Source of the DNA: Agarivorans aestuarii
Lineage (GTDB): Bacteria; Pseudomonadota; Gammaproteobacteria; Enterobacterales; Celerinatantimonadaceae
DNA: 64,000 bases
Reading direction: 5' to 3'
Assembly (NCBI RefSeq): GCF_019670125.1
Contig: NZ_AP023033.1
Location: 2,717,001 to 2,781,000 of the forward strand
Positions within the stretch are counted from its first letter, which is position 1. Each line of letters begins with the position of its first letter. Positions 10,240 to 19,325 of this stretch are shown piece by piece. Below the pieces are notes generated by a model. The model did no database searches and had not been told where the DNA came from. It worked only from the letters and a program-made list of their open reading frames with translations. The position numbers and the translations under genes were made by a program.

Positions 10240-12573
10240 TTAGCTAAAGCGAGAAAGTAACTCTTCGGCTTCTTTCTTCAAGCCCTTATCTTCGCTAATC
10301 AGCACTTCTTGAAGGATTTTTTTAGCCCCATCTTGGTCATCAATTTCCAAGTAGGCTCTTGCCAAGTCAAGCTTTGAAGCCATTTCAGCATTATCGTCAA
10401 CATCTACTGCTGGTTGCTCTTGTGGCAATACATCTGGGAACGAATCGAGCTCCACGTCTAAGCTAGGGCTGTCATATGGATCCGCTTCTTCGGTAGATTC
10501 TTCATCAGCGTCATTTAGTAGCATATCAATATCAACAAACTCTCGTTCTTCAATATCGCTACGTGAGGGAAGCTCCTCTTGATCAGTTGGTTCAGCATCT
10601 TCATTAAAGGCATCTGAGCCGAAACTGGCAAACATGTTATCAATGTCGTCATCAGAGACTTCATCTACTTTCTCACCTGTATCTTCACTAACCACATCTG
10701 TGTTTAGTTCGGGCGTCTCTTCCTCGGCTAAGGAATCGAGCGCTATATCTTCAAGCTTGCTTTCAAAATTACCGATACTGGTAACATTTTCAGCGACTGC
10801 TTCCTCTGCAGCCTCAATCGAAGGGTCTTCAAGTTCGAGTTCGGTTAAGTCAACAAAATCATCATCTAAGTCAAAGGCTTCTGGCTCATTACTATCAGAA
10901 GTTTCAGGCTCGATGGTGTCACTTGTTTCTTCAGCAGTACTTAAAGCTTCTAAGTCAGCGGCGGCATCTTCAAGCGTTTCTGACTCATCTTCTAAACTGG
11001 CAAATTCATCTTCTAAGCTAGCAGTTGGGTCTTCAAGCGCAGTCAACTCGTCTTCGTCTAGTTCTGCTGATAAATCAATGTTGTCTAAATCGACCTTTTC
11101 TTGCTCGCTAACCTCAGATAGCTCAGCTTCCATTTCTTGCTGCTGCTTAAGCGCATCTTCAAACGAAAGCTCATCGCTATCAACTGGGCCTTCTTCGCTC
11201 ACTTCAAACAAGTCTTCCTCATCGTCCATGGCCAAGGCAGCGGCTAGGTCATCTGCACTGATTACCGCATCAGGGTCTTCTTCCGCTGGGCTACCTTCCT
11301 CAAGCGCATCATCTAGCGATGGAACAAGATCGTCAGATTCAAAGGCATCTAACGCCGCCATTTCACTGTCGTCTAAGGAAATTTCGCTAATTGGGTCAGC
11401 GTCTTCTTGTGCAGAGGCAAAGTCTTCAAAGCTCGCTTCTTCAATCTCAGGCTCTAAATCATCTACATCATCTTCAAGCGATTCAGGCTCAGGGATAGTT
11501 TCATCAACACTTAGGTCTGGCTCATCTTCTTCAAACTGGCTATTTAAGTCTTCGGTTTGCTCATCTTCAGGCTCTAAGTTATCGCTAAATAGCTGTGAAA
11601 ATTCATCGTTTTCATCGTCCATCATATTGATGGTTGATTCAGCCATTTCCTTATCTTGCTCTTCTAGCTCCTTTTTAGCCTTACGTCTAAATAGCAAGGT
11701 AATCACTAATGCAATAAGCAGAATTGGAATAAAAATCACCAAGCCAATATTTAGTGGCGAAGAAAAGAAGCCTGAACCGCTTTCTTTGTCCATCTCACTG
11801 GCTTCAATTTTTGGTTTTTCTAGTAGCTGTAAAATTTGAGTTTGATTGCGACGGTTTTCGTTTAACTCTTCACGAATACTGGCGAGTTCGTCACTTAGCT
11901 CTTGAATGCGCATTTTCATGCGATGGTTTACTTCGGCCAAACCCACCATTTGCTGGCTAGATTCATCCATTTGCTGCTTTAGTACATCAAACTCTTGGCG
12001 TTTTAACTGCTCTAGCTCGTCGATACGAGTTTCTAGGCGATCACGTAGGGAGTCTAAGTCTTTTTGCGTTTTCTCTAAGGCGCCAGCATCTGCCATTGGG
12101 CGAGCGGGAGTAACTGCTTTAGGCGTGGCAACTGGCGTAGCTGTTGTGGTAGTGGTTGTTTGTGCCGCCGGTTTATTAACAAGCACTTTAGTGGTTTTCT
12201 TCGGCGCTAAAGCGCTCACCGCCGCTTGATGACTTACCGCTTGTGCTTCGTCAGTGGTGGGAAGTGTAAGATAGCTACCGTTAATAATGGAGTTAATATT
12301 GCCATTATTAAAAGCTTGCGGGTTTTTATTCAATATCGCGAACATCATTTGATACACGCTGATTGAACGGGAAGGACGATTTAAACTAGCAATAGCCCAT
12401 AAAGTATCGTTGCTGCGCACCGGCCCATATGTTTGCTGTTCAGGTTCACCAACAACTTCGTCTGGCCCCACTAACTCAACATAAAAGGTACCCGTTTCTT
12501 GTGCGATGGCTGTACTGAGAGTTGAAAATGATAAAACAGCCGACAATGCAACGAGGGAAATCTTCCGCCCCAT
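10240..12573 (-). CDS. fimV: FimV-like polar/pilus assembly protein
   Basis: 777 residues. It has a signal peptide (about 1-24), a FimV-type LysM-like peptidoglycan-binding domain (about 48-105, with the NDTLWAIASLNRPS block), a coiled coil (about 165-245) and one membrane helix (about 275-293). A very acidic, low-complexity cytoplasmic region follows (about 300-725, rich in Asp, Glu and Ser). The C-terminal FimV/TPR-like motif is about 735-777 (LARAYLEIDDQDGAKKILQEV). In Pseudomonas FimV organises type IV pili and c-di-GMP/cAMP signalling; its Vibrio homologue HubP positions chromosome origin, flagellum and chemotaxis arrays at the pole. The presence of flrABC in the window makes a HubP-like polar-landmark role reasonable. 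Confidence 0.92.
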   Translation of the reverse strand: MGRKISLVALSAVLSFSTLSTAIAQETGTFYVELVGPDEVVGEPEQQTYGPVRSNDTLWAIASLNRPSRSISVYQMMFAILNKNPQAFNNGNINSIINGSYLTLPTTDEAQAVSHQAAVSALAPKKTTKVLVNKPAAQTTTTTTATPVATPKAVTPARPMADAGALEKTQKDLDSLRDRLETRIDELEQLKRQEFDVLKQQMDESSQQMVGLAEVNHRMKMRIQELSDELASIREELNENRRNQTQILQLLEKPKIEASEMDKESGSGFFSSPLNIGLVIFIPILLIALVITLLFRRKAKKELEEQDKEMAESTINMMDDENDEFSQLFSDNLEPEDEQTEDLNSQFEEDEPDLSVDETIPEPESLEDDVDDLEPEIEEASFEDFASAQEDADPISEISLDDSEMAALDAFESDDLVPSLDDALEEGSPAEEDPDAVISADDLAAALAMDDEEDLFEVSEEGPVDSDELSFEDALKQQQEMEAELSEVSEQEKVDLDNIDLSAELDEDELTALEDPTASLEDEFASLEDESETLEDAAADLEALSTAEETSDTIEPETSDSNEPEAFDLDDDFVDLTELELEDPSIEAAEEAVAENVTSIGNFESKLEDIALDSLAEEETPELNTDVVSEDTGEKVDEVSDDDIDNMFASFGSDAFNEDAEPTDQEELPSRSDIEEREFVDIDMLLNDADEESTEEADPYDSPSLDVELDSFPDVLPQEQPAVDVDDNAEMASKLDLARAYLEIDDQDGAKKILQEVLISEDKGLKKEAEELLSRFS

Positions 12574-12652
12574 AGTTTTTCCTTGTTTTCTTCCTGGAGA
12601 CTGAATCGCTTCAATCCTTTGTTATTGCTTTAATATAACCAGCTAACAATAA

Positions 12653-12692
12653 GCGATCTAGCTAAACAACTAACAGTTTACGCCTAGATCGC
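12653..12692. repeat. 40-base interrupted palindrome between usg and fimV
   Basis: Outer arms GCGATCTAG (12653-12661) and CTAGATCGC (12684-12692) are perfect complements. Inner arms TAAAC (12663-12667) and GTTTA (12676-12680) add a second helix around an 8-base loop, with a small asymmetric bulge between the helices. On the minus strand it lies 66 bases after the usg stop and 80 bases before the fimV start. No good U-tract follows, so it is either a poor terminator or a regulatory site for fimV. Confidence 0.6.
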
Positions 12693-12757
12693 ATTTTACT
12701 ACGCTTTTCCTCAACTAGAGTTATCGGCGCATTGACAATTATCTAAACATAATTCGC

Positions 12758-13783
12758 TTAAATATATTGTTTTATTAAAGTTTCTGCGATTAAAGCGGCG
12801 TTAGCCACCACACCCGATTGTGGATTATTAGCCATTAAACTTAAGTTAACACCATTTTCTGTATTTGGATTTTGACGTAAACGGCTTAGTACTATCGATT
12901 CACTGTTAGCAATATTACTCACTGGCGTAACCAGATCATCTTCAACTAATTCAAAGGTTTGGTGGTTAGATAACCATTCTTTGATGCTTAGCAAATCCAA
13001 AGAATAGGTTCCGTACAAATGCAGTGACAAAGTATCACCGTAAAAAACCGGAACATGCTGTGCGCTTACATTGATGTTAAGGTCTGGTGACTGCAACATA
13101 GCTCGACACTGCTCACTTAACTCCGCCTCAAACTGGCTAGCACCCAATAAAGCTTCCTCCCCCAGCTCTGGCAATAAGTTAAACGCGAGTTGTTGAGCAA
13201 ACAATTTTGGCTCAACCGGTAAACCGTTTAGCAAACGCGCTGTTTGCCCTGCTAGTTCATCTACACCTGGCTTGCCTTTATTAGCCGCGCTCAGCATGGC
13301 ATTGACTTCTACTCGTTCTAACTCAACATCTTGTTGGATGATGTGTAATAGCAAGGCAAGTTGACCGGCTAAACTACTTGGACAATTTAGCCAACGCTCA
13401 GACAAGCCTTCAGCAACTTGCTCAGGATTAACCGCAGCATGCACCCATGAGTACGCCTCTTTATTGGCACTCACCATGTCGATAATCACGCAACCGAGTT
13501 GACGGGCTTGCTCAGCTATATCTATGGCAGTTTCTTCACTAGATAATAGCCAAGCCACACTCACTTCCGACCAATTAAGTAGCTCAGCCTCGGCAAAATC
13601 AAGACTTTGACCTTGCCACTTTAAGCGACTTTCTTGCTCTTCTTCGTCAAGCTCTTCTGCTGCTTCGATGTTTAACGGTAAAATCTGCGCAGCAGGAAAC
13701 TCTCGTTGCTCTAGTAAGCTTAGCAACTGCTGGCTTTGCTCACTTTCGGCACCGATGATTGCGACATTATGAAACTGTTGCAT
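12758..13783 (-). CDS. usg: USG-1 family protein (aspartate-semialdehyde dehydrogenase paralogue)
   Basis: 341 residues, about the length of E. coli Usg. It opens with a Rossmann-type VAIIGAESEQSQQLL loop and carries the semialdehyde dehydrogenase dimerisation region (ANKGKPGVDELAGQTARLLNG, HVPVFYGDTLSLHL). Family members are ASADH-like but are not regarded as bona fide Asd enzymes; the sequence around NCPSSLAGQ does not match the ASADH active-site pattern well. The start overlaps the pdxB stop by one base, as in the pdxB-usg-truA order of enterobacteria. Biochemical role unknown. Confidence 0.87.
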   Translation of the reverse strand: MQQFHNVAIIGAESEQSQQLLSLLEQREFPAAQILPLNIEAAEELDEEEQESRLKWQGQSLDFAEAELLNWSEVSVAWLLSSEETAIDIAEQARQLGCVIIDMVSANKEAYSWVHAAVNPEQVAEGLSERWLNCPSSLAGQLALLLHIIQQDVELERVEVNAMLSAANKGKPGVDELAGQTARLLNGLPVEPKLFAQQLAFNLLPELGEEALLGASQFEAELSEQCRAMLQSPDLNINVSAQHVPVFYGDTLSLHLYGTYSLDLLSIKEWLSNHQTFELVEDDLVTPVSNIANSESIVLSRLRQNPNTENGVNLSLMANNPQSGVVANAALIAETLIKQYI

Positions 13784-14907
13784 TATTTGTTCTCTTGAAT
13801 GTTAAAGCCAAGCGCACCCAGGTTTGCTTGCTTATGTTGATTAACCACCTGCAGCGCAGAAAACTCTCTACGTTGCGGATAAAATTTGCGGAGTTTATCA
13901 AACCCTGTGGGGCTTGCTCCATGCTGGCGAAAGCGGCGATCGTCAGCAAAGATGTTGTACACCAGTTGAGTGAGTTTACTTAGCTGAGACTCTGTTAACT
14001 CCCCTTTGAGGGCAATCTGTGAAAACTCAGGTTCAGGTAATAACTTTTCACTTAGATCGTTAGCTTCAATCTGTAAAGCCTGGCACATGGCTTGGTAGAC
14101 CATACTAGTGCCACGCATTTTCCCCTCTAGGCTATAACCAGCAATATGCGGAGTAGCAATGAACGCATACTTCACCAGGGGCTCAAGTATAATGGGTTCA
14201 CCTTCCCATACGTCTAATACCAATAGCGGTGATTGCCCTTGCTCGGCAATTTCTAGCAAAGCTTGGTTGTCTATAACCTCTCCACGGCAGGCATTAATTA
14301 AAATTTGATCTGGCTTAAGTTTGCTAAGCACCTGCTGATTAAACAGATGATAACTGGGGTATTTGCCAGTTTTAGTTGATGGCACATGTAAGCTAATAAC
14401 ATCGGAAGCGATGACCTGCTCAAAGCTTACCGAAGTGGCGAGCCCCCCTTTCTCGGCAAGAGGCGGATCGTAAAGCATTACTTGCATGCCTAGAGCAGCT
14501 GCCCGGATTGCTACTTGTGAGCCAGTGTTTCCAGCACCAACTATAGCAATACTTTTCCCAGCCAGTGGTTGCTGGCGATACTCAGCGGCAGCTAACAAGG
14601 CAGTGGCTACATACTCTCCTACCGCAATGGAGTTACAACCTGGTGCGCTAGCAAAGGCAATCCCTTGGTCATTTAACAAGGTTTGATCTACATGTTCAGT
14701 GCCAATGGTAGCGGTTCCCACAAACTTTAACTTGTTAGCTTGCGAAAGTAACTGCCGATTAACCTTGGTCACTGAACGCACCAACAAAGCATCTGCATCA
14801 ACCAGCTGCTGCGGCTGCATAGTTCGGCCATCTACAGCGACTACTTCACCGTGTTGGCTTAAAATTTGTTGGGCAAAAGGGATATTTTCATCGACAACTA
14901 TTTTCAT
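13783..14907 (-). CDS. pdxB: erythronate-4-phosphate dehydrogenase
   Basis: 374 residues. PdxB oxidises 4-phosphoerythronate in the DXP-dependent pyridoxal-phosphate pathway. It is a D-2-hydroxyacid dehydrogenase: the NAD-binding loop is AIVGAGNTGSQVAIRAA, and the catalytic Arg, Glu and His are expected in NACRGEVID, LDVWEGEP and ATPHIAGYS. A PdxB-specific dimerisation domain is at the C-terminus. It is the first gene of a pdxB-usg unit. Confidence 0.97.
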   Translation of the reverse strand: MKIVVDENIPFAQQILSQHGEVVAVDGRTMQPQQLVDADALLVRSVTKVNRQLLSQANKLKFVGTATIGTEHVDQTLLNDQGIAFASAPGCNSIAVGEYVATALLAAAEYRQQPLAGKSIAIVGAGNTGSQVAIRAAALGMQVMLYDPPLAEKGGLATSVSFEQVIASDVISLHVPSTKTGKYPSYHLFNQQVLSKLKPDQILINACRGEVIDNQALLEIAEQGQSPLLVLDVWEGEPIILEPLVKYAFIATPHIAGYSLEGKMRGTSMVYQAMCQALQIEANDLSEKLLPEPEFSQIALKGELTESQLSKLTQLVYNIFADDRRFRQHGASPTGFDKLRKFYPQRREFSALQVVNQHKQANLGALGFNIQENK

Positions 14908-14974
14908 TGCATATGCTATTGAAGGCTACTTAGATTTTGAGGTGGGCAATCTTACCACGCGTTATAAATTCCAT

Positions 14975-15006
14975 AAAAAAAAAGCTGCCTAAAGGCAGCT
15001 TTTTTC
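14975..15006 (-). terminator. intrinsic terminator after fabB
   Basis: Perfect stem AAAGCTGCCT / AGGCAGCTTT (14981-15002) with a 2-base spacer and A/T-runs on both sides, 14 bases past the fabB stop on the minus strand. Confidence 0.9.
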
Positions 15007-15019
15007 AAACAAAATTGAT

Positions 15020-16237
15020 TTAGTCTTGGAAACGTTCGATTACAAGCGTAGCGTTGGTGCCACCAAAACCAAAGCTGTTAGACATTACGCGGTTTAGCTT
15101 CGCGCTCTTGGCTTGGTTAGCCACAATGTTCAAGCCTTCGGCTTTTTCATCCAAGGTATTGATATTAATGCTTGGTGCAACAAAGTCATTTTCCATCATC
15201 AACAAAGAATAAATAGCTTCATGAACACCCGCCGCGCCTAATGCGTGGCCAGTCATTGCTTTAGTTGCACTAATTAATGGGCTGTTACCACCAAACACTT
15301 CTTGAATAGCACCCAGTTCTTTCACATCGCCTACCGGCGTAGAAGTACCGTGAGTATTTACGTAATCAATATCGCCATCAAGCCCTTGCATAGCTTGGCG
15401 CATACAACGTACGGCCCCTTCACCTGATGGCGCAACCATGTCGTAACCGTCAGACGTTGCACCGTAACCCACTACTTCACCGTAGATTTTAGCGCCACGC
15501 GCAAGTGCGTGCTCTAATTCTTCAACAACAACCATGCCGCCGCCGCCAGAGATAACAAAACCATCGCGGTCTGCATCGTAAGTACGTGAGGCAAGCTCTG
15601 GGTTGTCGTTATATTTGGTAGACAATGCGCCCATGGCATCGAATTCCATGGCTAGTGTCCAGTGAAGTTCTTCACCACCACCGGCAAAAACCACGTCTTG
15701 TTTGCCTAATTGAATAAGCTCTAGAGCGTGGCCAATACAGTGAGCACTGGTCGCACAAGCACTACTAATTGAATAGTTAACACCTTTAATTTTAAACGGC
15801 GTTGCTAAACAAGCCGAGGTAGTGCTAGACATGGTTCTTGGCACCATGTAAGGACCAACACGTCGCACACCTTTAGCACGTAAAATATCAGCTGCTTCTA
15901 CTTGGTTTTTAGAAGACGCTCCACCAGAGCCAACAACTAAGCCTGTACGCTCGTTCGAAACAAGTTCGTCAGCTAGCTTGGCATCTTCAATAGCTTGTTG
16001 CATAGACAAGTAAGAGAATGCTGCAGCATCGCCCATGAAACGCATGGTTTTACGGTCAACATGCTCAGCTGGGTTAATTTTTAAATCACCCCATACTTGG
16101 CTACGTAAGTTTTGCTCGGCAAACTCAGGTGAATGGGTAATTCCCGATTTACCTGCTTGTAAGGATGCTAATACTTCTTCTTTATTGTTACCGATACTAG
16201 ATATAATGCCTAGCCCGGTGATAACTGCTCTTTTCAT
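15020..16237 (-). CDS. fabB: 3-oxoacyl-[acyl-carrier-protein] synthase I
   Basis: 405 residues. FabB condenses malonyl-ACP with acyl-ACP and is required for unsaturated fatty-acid elongation. The Cys-His-His triad is present: Cys in [18 protein letters not shown], His in [11 protein letters not shown] and His in [14 protein letters not shown]. It lies divergent to mnmC as in E. coli. FadR-like and FabR-like sites lie 54-83 bases upstream of its ATG. Confidence 0.98.
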   Translation of the reverse strand: MKRAVITGLGIISSIGNNKEEVLASLQAGKSGITHSPEFAEQNLRSQVWGDLKINPAEHVDRKTMRFMGDAAAFSYLSMQQAIEDAKLADELVSNERTGLVVGSGGASSKNQVEAADILRAKGVRRVGPYMVPRTMSSTTSACLATPFKIKGVNYSISSACATSAHCIGHALELIQLGKQDVVFAGGGEELHWTLAMEFDAMGALSTKYNDNPELASRTYDADRDGFVISGGGGMVVVEELEHALARGAKIYGEVVGYGATSDGYDMVAPSGEGAVRCMRQAMQGLDGDIDYVNTHGTSTPVGDVKELGAIQEVFGGNSPLISATKAMTGHALGAAGVHEAIYSLLMMENDFVAPSININTLDEKAEGLNIVANQAKSAKLNRVMSNSFGFGGTNATLVIERFQD

Positions 16238-16290
16238 CAGATGGTCTCACGGGTTGTATTTGCTGCTATGTTACCGATTTTGCAGCCTAA

Positions 16291-16305
16291 TCTGGTCGGA
16301 TGAGA
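16291..16305 (-). promoter_or_regulatory. putative FadR site upstream of fabB
   Basis: TCTGGTCGGATGAGA matches the FadR core TGGTCNGACCA at all but two positions. In E. coli FadR activates fabB from a site just upstream of the promoter; the placement here relative to a possible -10 (TAACAT on the minus strand) would fit activation. Confidence 0.6.
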
Positions 16306-16320
16306 GTACACGTGTACGCT
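16303..16320 (-). promoter_or_regulatory. putative FabR operator upstream of fabB
   Basis: It contains the perfect 12-base palindrome GTACACGTGTAC (16306-16317) inside AGAGTACACGTGTACGCT. This closely resembles the FabR palindrome of enterobacterial fabA and fabB promoters as I remember it. It abuts the FadR-like site. Confidence 0.65.
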
Positions 16321-16351
16321 TAAATTTTCTAGTAAAACTCGAGGTAAAGTT

Positions 16352-18394
16352 TTGTCTTCATCGGATAATGTGAATAACACCACAACAGCCACGATTCATT
16401 GGAATCCTGAAGGTACCCCTGTGGCTACCGATTACGACGATGTCTATTTTTCTGTAGACAATGGTTTGGCCGAAAGTCGTTACGTTTTTATTGAACAAAA
16501 TCAACTCACTGAGCGCTGGCAAAACCATCAAACCGCTAGCTACGTTATCGCTGAGACAGGCTTTGGCACTGGCTTAAACTTTTTAGCAGCATGGCAGCAT
16601 TACCAGCAATTTCTCGAGGCGAACCCCGATACCGCTTTAACGCGACTACATTTTATTAGCTTTGAAAAACACCCTTTATCACTAAACGATCTAAGCCAAG
16701 CCCTAAAACAATGGCCTGAGCTTAAAGAGTTCAGTGACCAGCTAATTGCATTCTATCCAAAAATTATGACGCCAGGATGTCACCGAATTGCCTTTCGCTA
16801 CCCGGTACCCATTACCTTAGATATTTGGATTGGTGATGTGCACCACAACCTGCCAGAAGTCCCGAACATCAGCGGAGGCTTGGTTAACTCTTGGTTTTTA
16901 GACGGCTTCGCTCCTAGCAAAAACCCTGACATGTGGACCCAGGAATTATTCGAAGGCATGGCCTTGCACTCTGCTGATGATGCTTCTTTAGCAACCTTTA
17001 CAGCAGCAGGTTTTGTAAGAAGGGGCTTAATTGAAGCAGGCTTTGATGCTCACAAAGCCAAAGGCTTTGGCAGAAAACGAGACATGTTAGTGGGCCGCTT
17101 TAAACAACACTCCACACAACAAAGCCTAAACTCCCGACTATATAGCCGCCAAGGAATTAACGCTGGCGAAGACGTCGCTATTATTGGCGCTGGCATTGCA
17201 GGTGTTAGCCTCGCTTATGCTTTAGTTAAACGTGGGGTAAAAGTAAGCCTTTACGAAAAAAACAGTGCCGCTGCGTTAGAAGCATCAGGTAATCGACAAG
17301 GTGCTGTTTACCCTTTGCTTAGCCCTAACCAACCGCATGTTAGTGAGTTTTTTCAGCATGCCTTTAACTATCATCACCAAGTGTTAGCTCAGTTGGAGCA
17401 ACAGCAGTTCGAAGTTGATCATGATTACTGCGGCTTATTGCAACTGGCTTATAACGACAAGTCTCAAGCAAAAAACCTCAATATAGCTCAAGCCGGTTAT
17501 CCTCATGAATTGGTTTACCCAGTGGACAAGGCGACAGCCAGCAAGCTCGCGGGTGTAAGTCTAGATAATGAGGCTCTATATTACCCACTCGCGGGTTGGG
17601 TGAATGCTAAACAATGTGTGCAAACCATTCTAAAAGCAACCGAACAATCGGGTCTGTTAAGCGTGCACTACGGGCATGAATTAACCCAATTCGAACTTGA
17701 AAACCAACACTGTCGCCTATATTTTGGCTCGCAGGTACAACAACACAACAATATCGTTTTCTGCCAATCTCACCATCTATTGAAATTGCCCCAAACTGAG
17801 CAGCTACCCATTACCCCAGTGCGCGGACAAGTTAGCCATATCGATACCACTCCACAGTTAAGTAAGCTCAGTAAAGTATTGTGTTACGAAGGCTACTTAA
17901 CTCCCGCAAACCAACAACAGCATTGCATTGGTGCCAGTTACATTCGCAACGATTTAAGCCTTGAGCTAAAAGCTAACGAAGCAGAAAAAAACTTAGCGGC
18001 TATTAGAAAGTGTCAGCCCCAACCATGGAATGAAAAGCTGCAATTAGCTGAGATACCAGGCCGAGCAGCAACCCGGTGTGCAGTGCGCGACCATTTTCCA
18101 TTAATCGGTCAATTGCCAAACCTAGAGCAGTTGTTCAGTGAGCAATACCTGCAGCAATGGCAAGAGCTGACGCCACCAAGTTATGGTGGGGTATTTGTTG
18201 CCATTGGTTTTGGTTCAAGAGGAATATGCAGTGCGCCATTCGCCACAGAGTTGTTGGCCGCTCAATTGTGTAATGAACCGATGCCACTTAAGCAAAGTAC
18301 TTTAAACTGCATTCATCCACATCGCTTTTGGAACAGACGTTTAGTAAAGAAGCGCCCTTTAGCCTTAAATTATCGCGAGTTTAAAACCAGATAA
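16352..18394 (+). CDS. mnmC: bifunctional tRNA 5-methylaminomethyl-2-thiouridine biosynthesis protein MnmC
   Basis: 680 residues. The N-terminal SAM-dependent methyltransferase domain (about 1-250, with ETGFGTGLNFLAAW and WFLDGFAPSKNPDMW) performs the last methylation. The C-terminal FAD-dependent oxidase (about 265-660, with the dinucleotide loop VAIIGAGIAGVSLAYAL) removes the carboxymethyl group of cmnm5s2U34. The start is TTG at 16352 with GAGGT seven bases upstream; no better ATG fits the homology. It is divergent from fabB, as in E. coli. Confidence 0.96.
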   Translation: MSSSDNVNNTTTATIHWNPEGTPVATDYDDVYFSVDNGLAESRYVFIEQNQLTERWQNHQTASYVIAETGFGTGLNFLAAWQHYQQFLEANPDTALTRLHFISFEKHPLSLNDLSQALKQWPELKEFSDQLIAFYPKIMTPGCHRIAFRYPVPITLDIWIGDVHHNLPEVPNISGGLVNSWFLDGFAPSKNPDMWTQELFEGMALHSADDASLATFTAAGFVRRGLIEAGFDAHKAKGFGRKRDMLVGRFKQHSTQQSLNSRLYSRQGINAGEDVAIIGAGIAGVSLAYALVKRGVKVSLYEKNSAAALEASGNRQGAVYPLLSPNQPHVSEFFQHAFNYHHQVLAQLEQQQFEVDHDYCGLLQLAYNDKSQAKNLNIAQAGYPHELVYPVDKATASKLAGVSLDNEALYYPLAGWVNAKQCVQTILKATEQSGLLSVHYGHELTQFELENQHCRLYFGSQVQQHNNIVFCQSHHLLKLPQTEQLPITPVRGQVSHIDTTPQLSKLSKVLCYEGYLTPANQQQHCIGASYIRNDLSLELKANEAEKNLAAIRKCQPQPWNEKLQLAEIPGRAATRCAVRDHFPLIGQLPNLEQLFSEQYLQQWQELTPPSYGGVFVAIGFGSRGICSAPFATELLAAQLCNEPMPLKQSTLNCIHPHRFWNRRLVKKRPLALNYREFKTR

Positions 18395-18463
18395 GCATGT
18401 AAAATTAGCATTCTAATTGGCCAAGGTAACAACGGAACGACCACGGCCAAAGTTGCTCATAGT

Positions 18464-19036
18464 TTAGGGAATTGTTAAACCTAAAGACTCACCATGGCGG
18501 GTTTGGCGCTGATAAGTACGAACCTTTTGCTGGGCATTGGCCAGTGCCGCCCTTCCCTTAGCATTTATTAACGCTTCCAGTTTGTCGCACTCAGTTGCAC
18601 TTAAGCCTTGGGTTTGCTGAACAAAACGGTCTACACTTTGCTCGATTAAGCGGGTAATTTTTTGATGGTACTGCTGTGCTGCCGCGATGTAACCAATCCA
18701 AGATTGCTGAGCGGCAAAGTCTGCTTTGCTTTGGCTTATCCAGCGAGGCATGACTAAATCGGCACTTAACTGTAATTCTGGTTTAAGGGCTTCACAACGA
18801 TCGTTGCGAACTTGCACCTTGGGTGTCCAATTCATTGTATATTGCGCTGCAATACTATAGCGATTGCCCTGTTTTTCGGGGCCTTGAGCTTTTAGCTGAT
18901 TACGTAACTGGTTTAAATCATGCGCACTAATATCGTAATACTCTATACTGCTTTGCACCGAGGCAGACTGGGCGCATACAGAAAACAGTACACAAACAGC
19001 CACTACTCCTTGCCTGATCCATCTTGCTGGTTTCAC
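18464..19036 (-). CDS. secreted DUF922-family protein with degenerate zinc motif
   Basis: 190 residues with a cleavable signal peptide (about 1-25, ending AQSA). The body fits DUF922 (described as secreted Zn-dependent proteases): the opening YYDISAHDLNQLRNQL, the central LVMPRW block, and the C-terminal RHGESLGL. In family members I recall, a HExGH zinc-binding motif follows the Trp-rich block. Here the aligned residues are AQQYH, so the first His and the catalytic Glu are gone. It is probably a non-catalytic homologue. It stands alone, convergent with mnmC and divergent from the response regulator. Confidence 0.72.
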   Translation of the reverse strand: MKPARWIRQGVVAVCVLFSVCAQSASVQSSIEYYDISAHDLNQLRNQLKAQGPEKQGNRYSIAAQYTMNWTPKVQVRNDRCEALKPELQLSADLVMPRWISQSKADFAAQQSWIGYIAAAQQYHQKITRLIEQSVDRFVQQTQGLSATECDKLEALINAKGRAALANAQQKVRTYQRQTRHGESLGLTIP

Positions 19037-19325
19037 TTTAGTTCCTCTAAATAATCCATTTCCGTTTGCTAGCGTTGCCGCTATTTATAGATTTATTTTT
19101 ATATTTTGACCCAGCAGCATAACAGACAGCCAGCACAAGTTTGAAACTTTAACGAATAATCAATAACTTCTCGACTAAACTTATCTTTACACCGAACTAC
19201 AGAACAGTTTTTGTGAATCACCTCAAAGCGCGGCATACAAATCTCTGTTTTTTATCAATTGAGACTTAGCAAGGTTGGCATTTAGCTTCATACTGTCAGC
19301 ATACAAGGAGAGTTAATAGTAAATT

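Noticed and set aside
10634-11839. 401-codon Ser-rich plus-strand open frame opposite fimV
   Set aside because: It is the reverse reading of the acidic Asp/Glu/Ser repeats of FimV; composition explains it and no start signal or homology supports it.
19285-19302. Possible sigma-54 promoter (TTGGCATTTAGCTTCA) before the response regulator
   Set aside because: The -12 element has CA instead of GC, so the invariant dinucleotide is missing.
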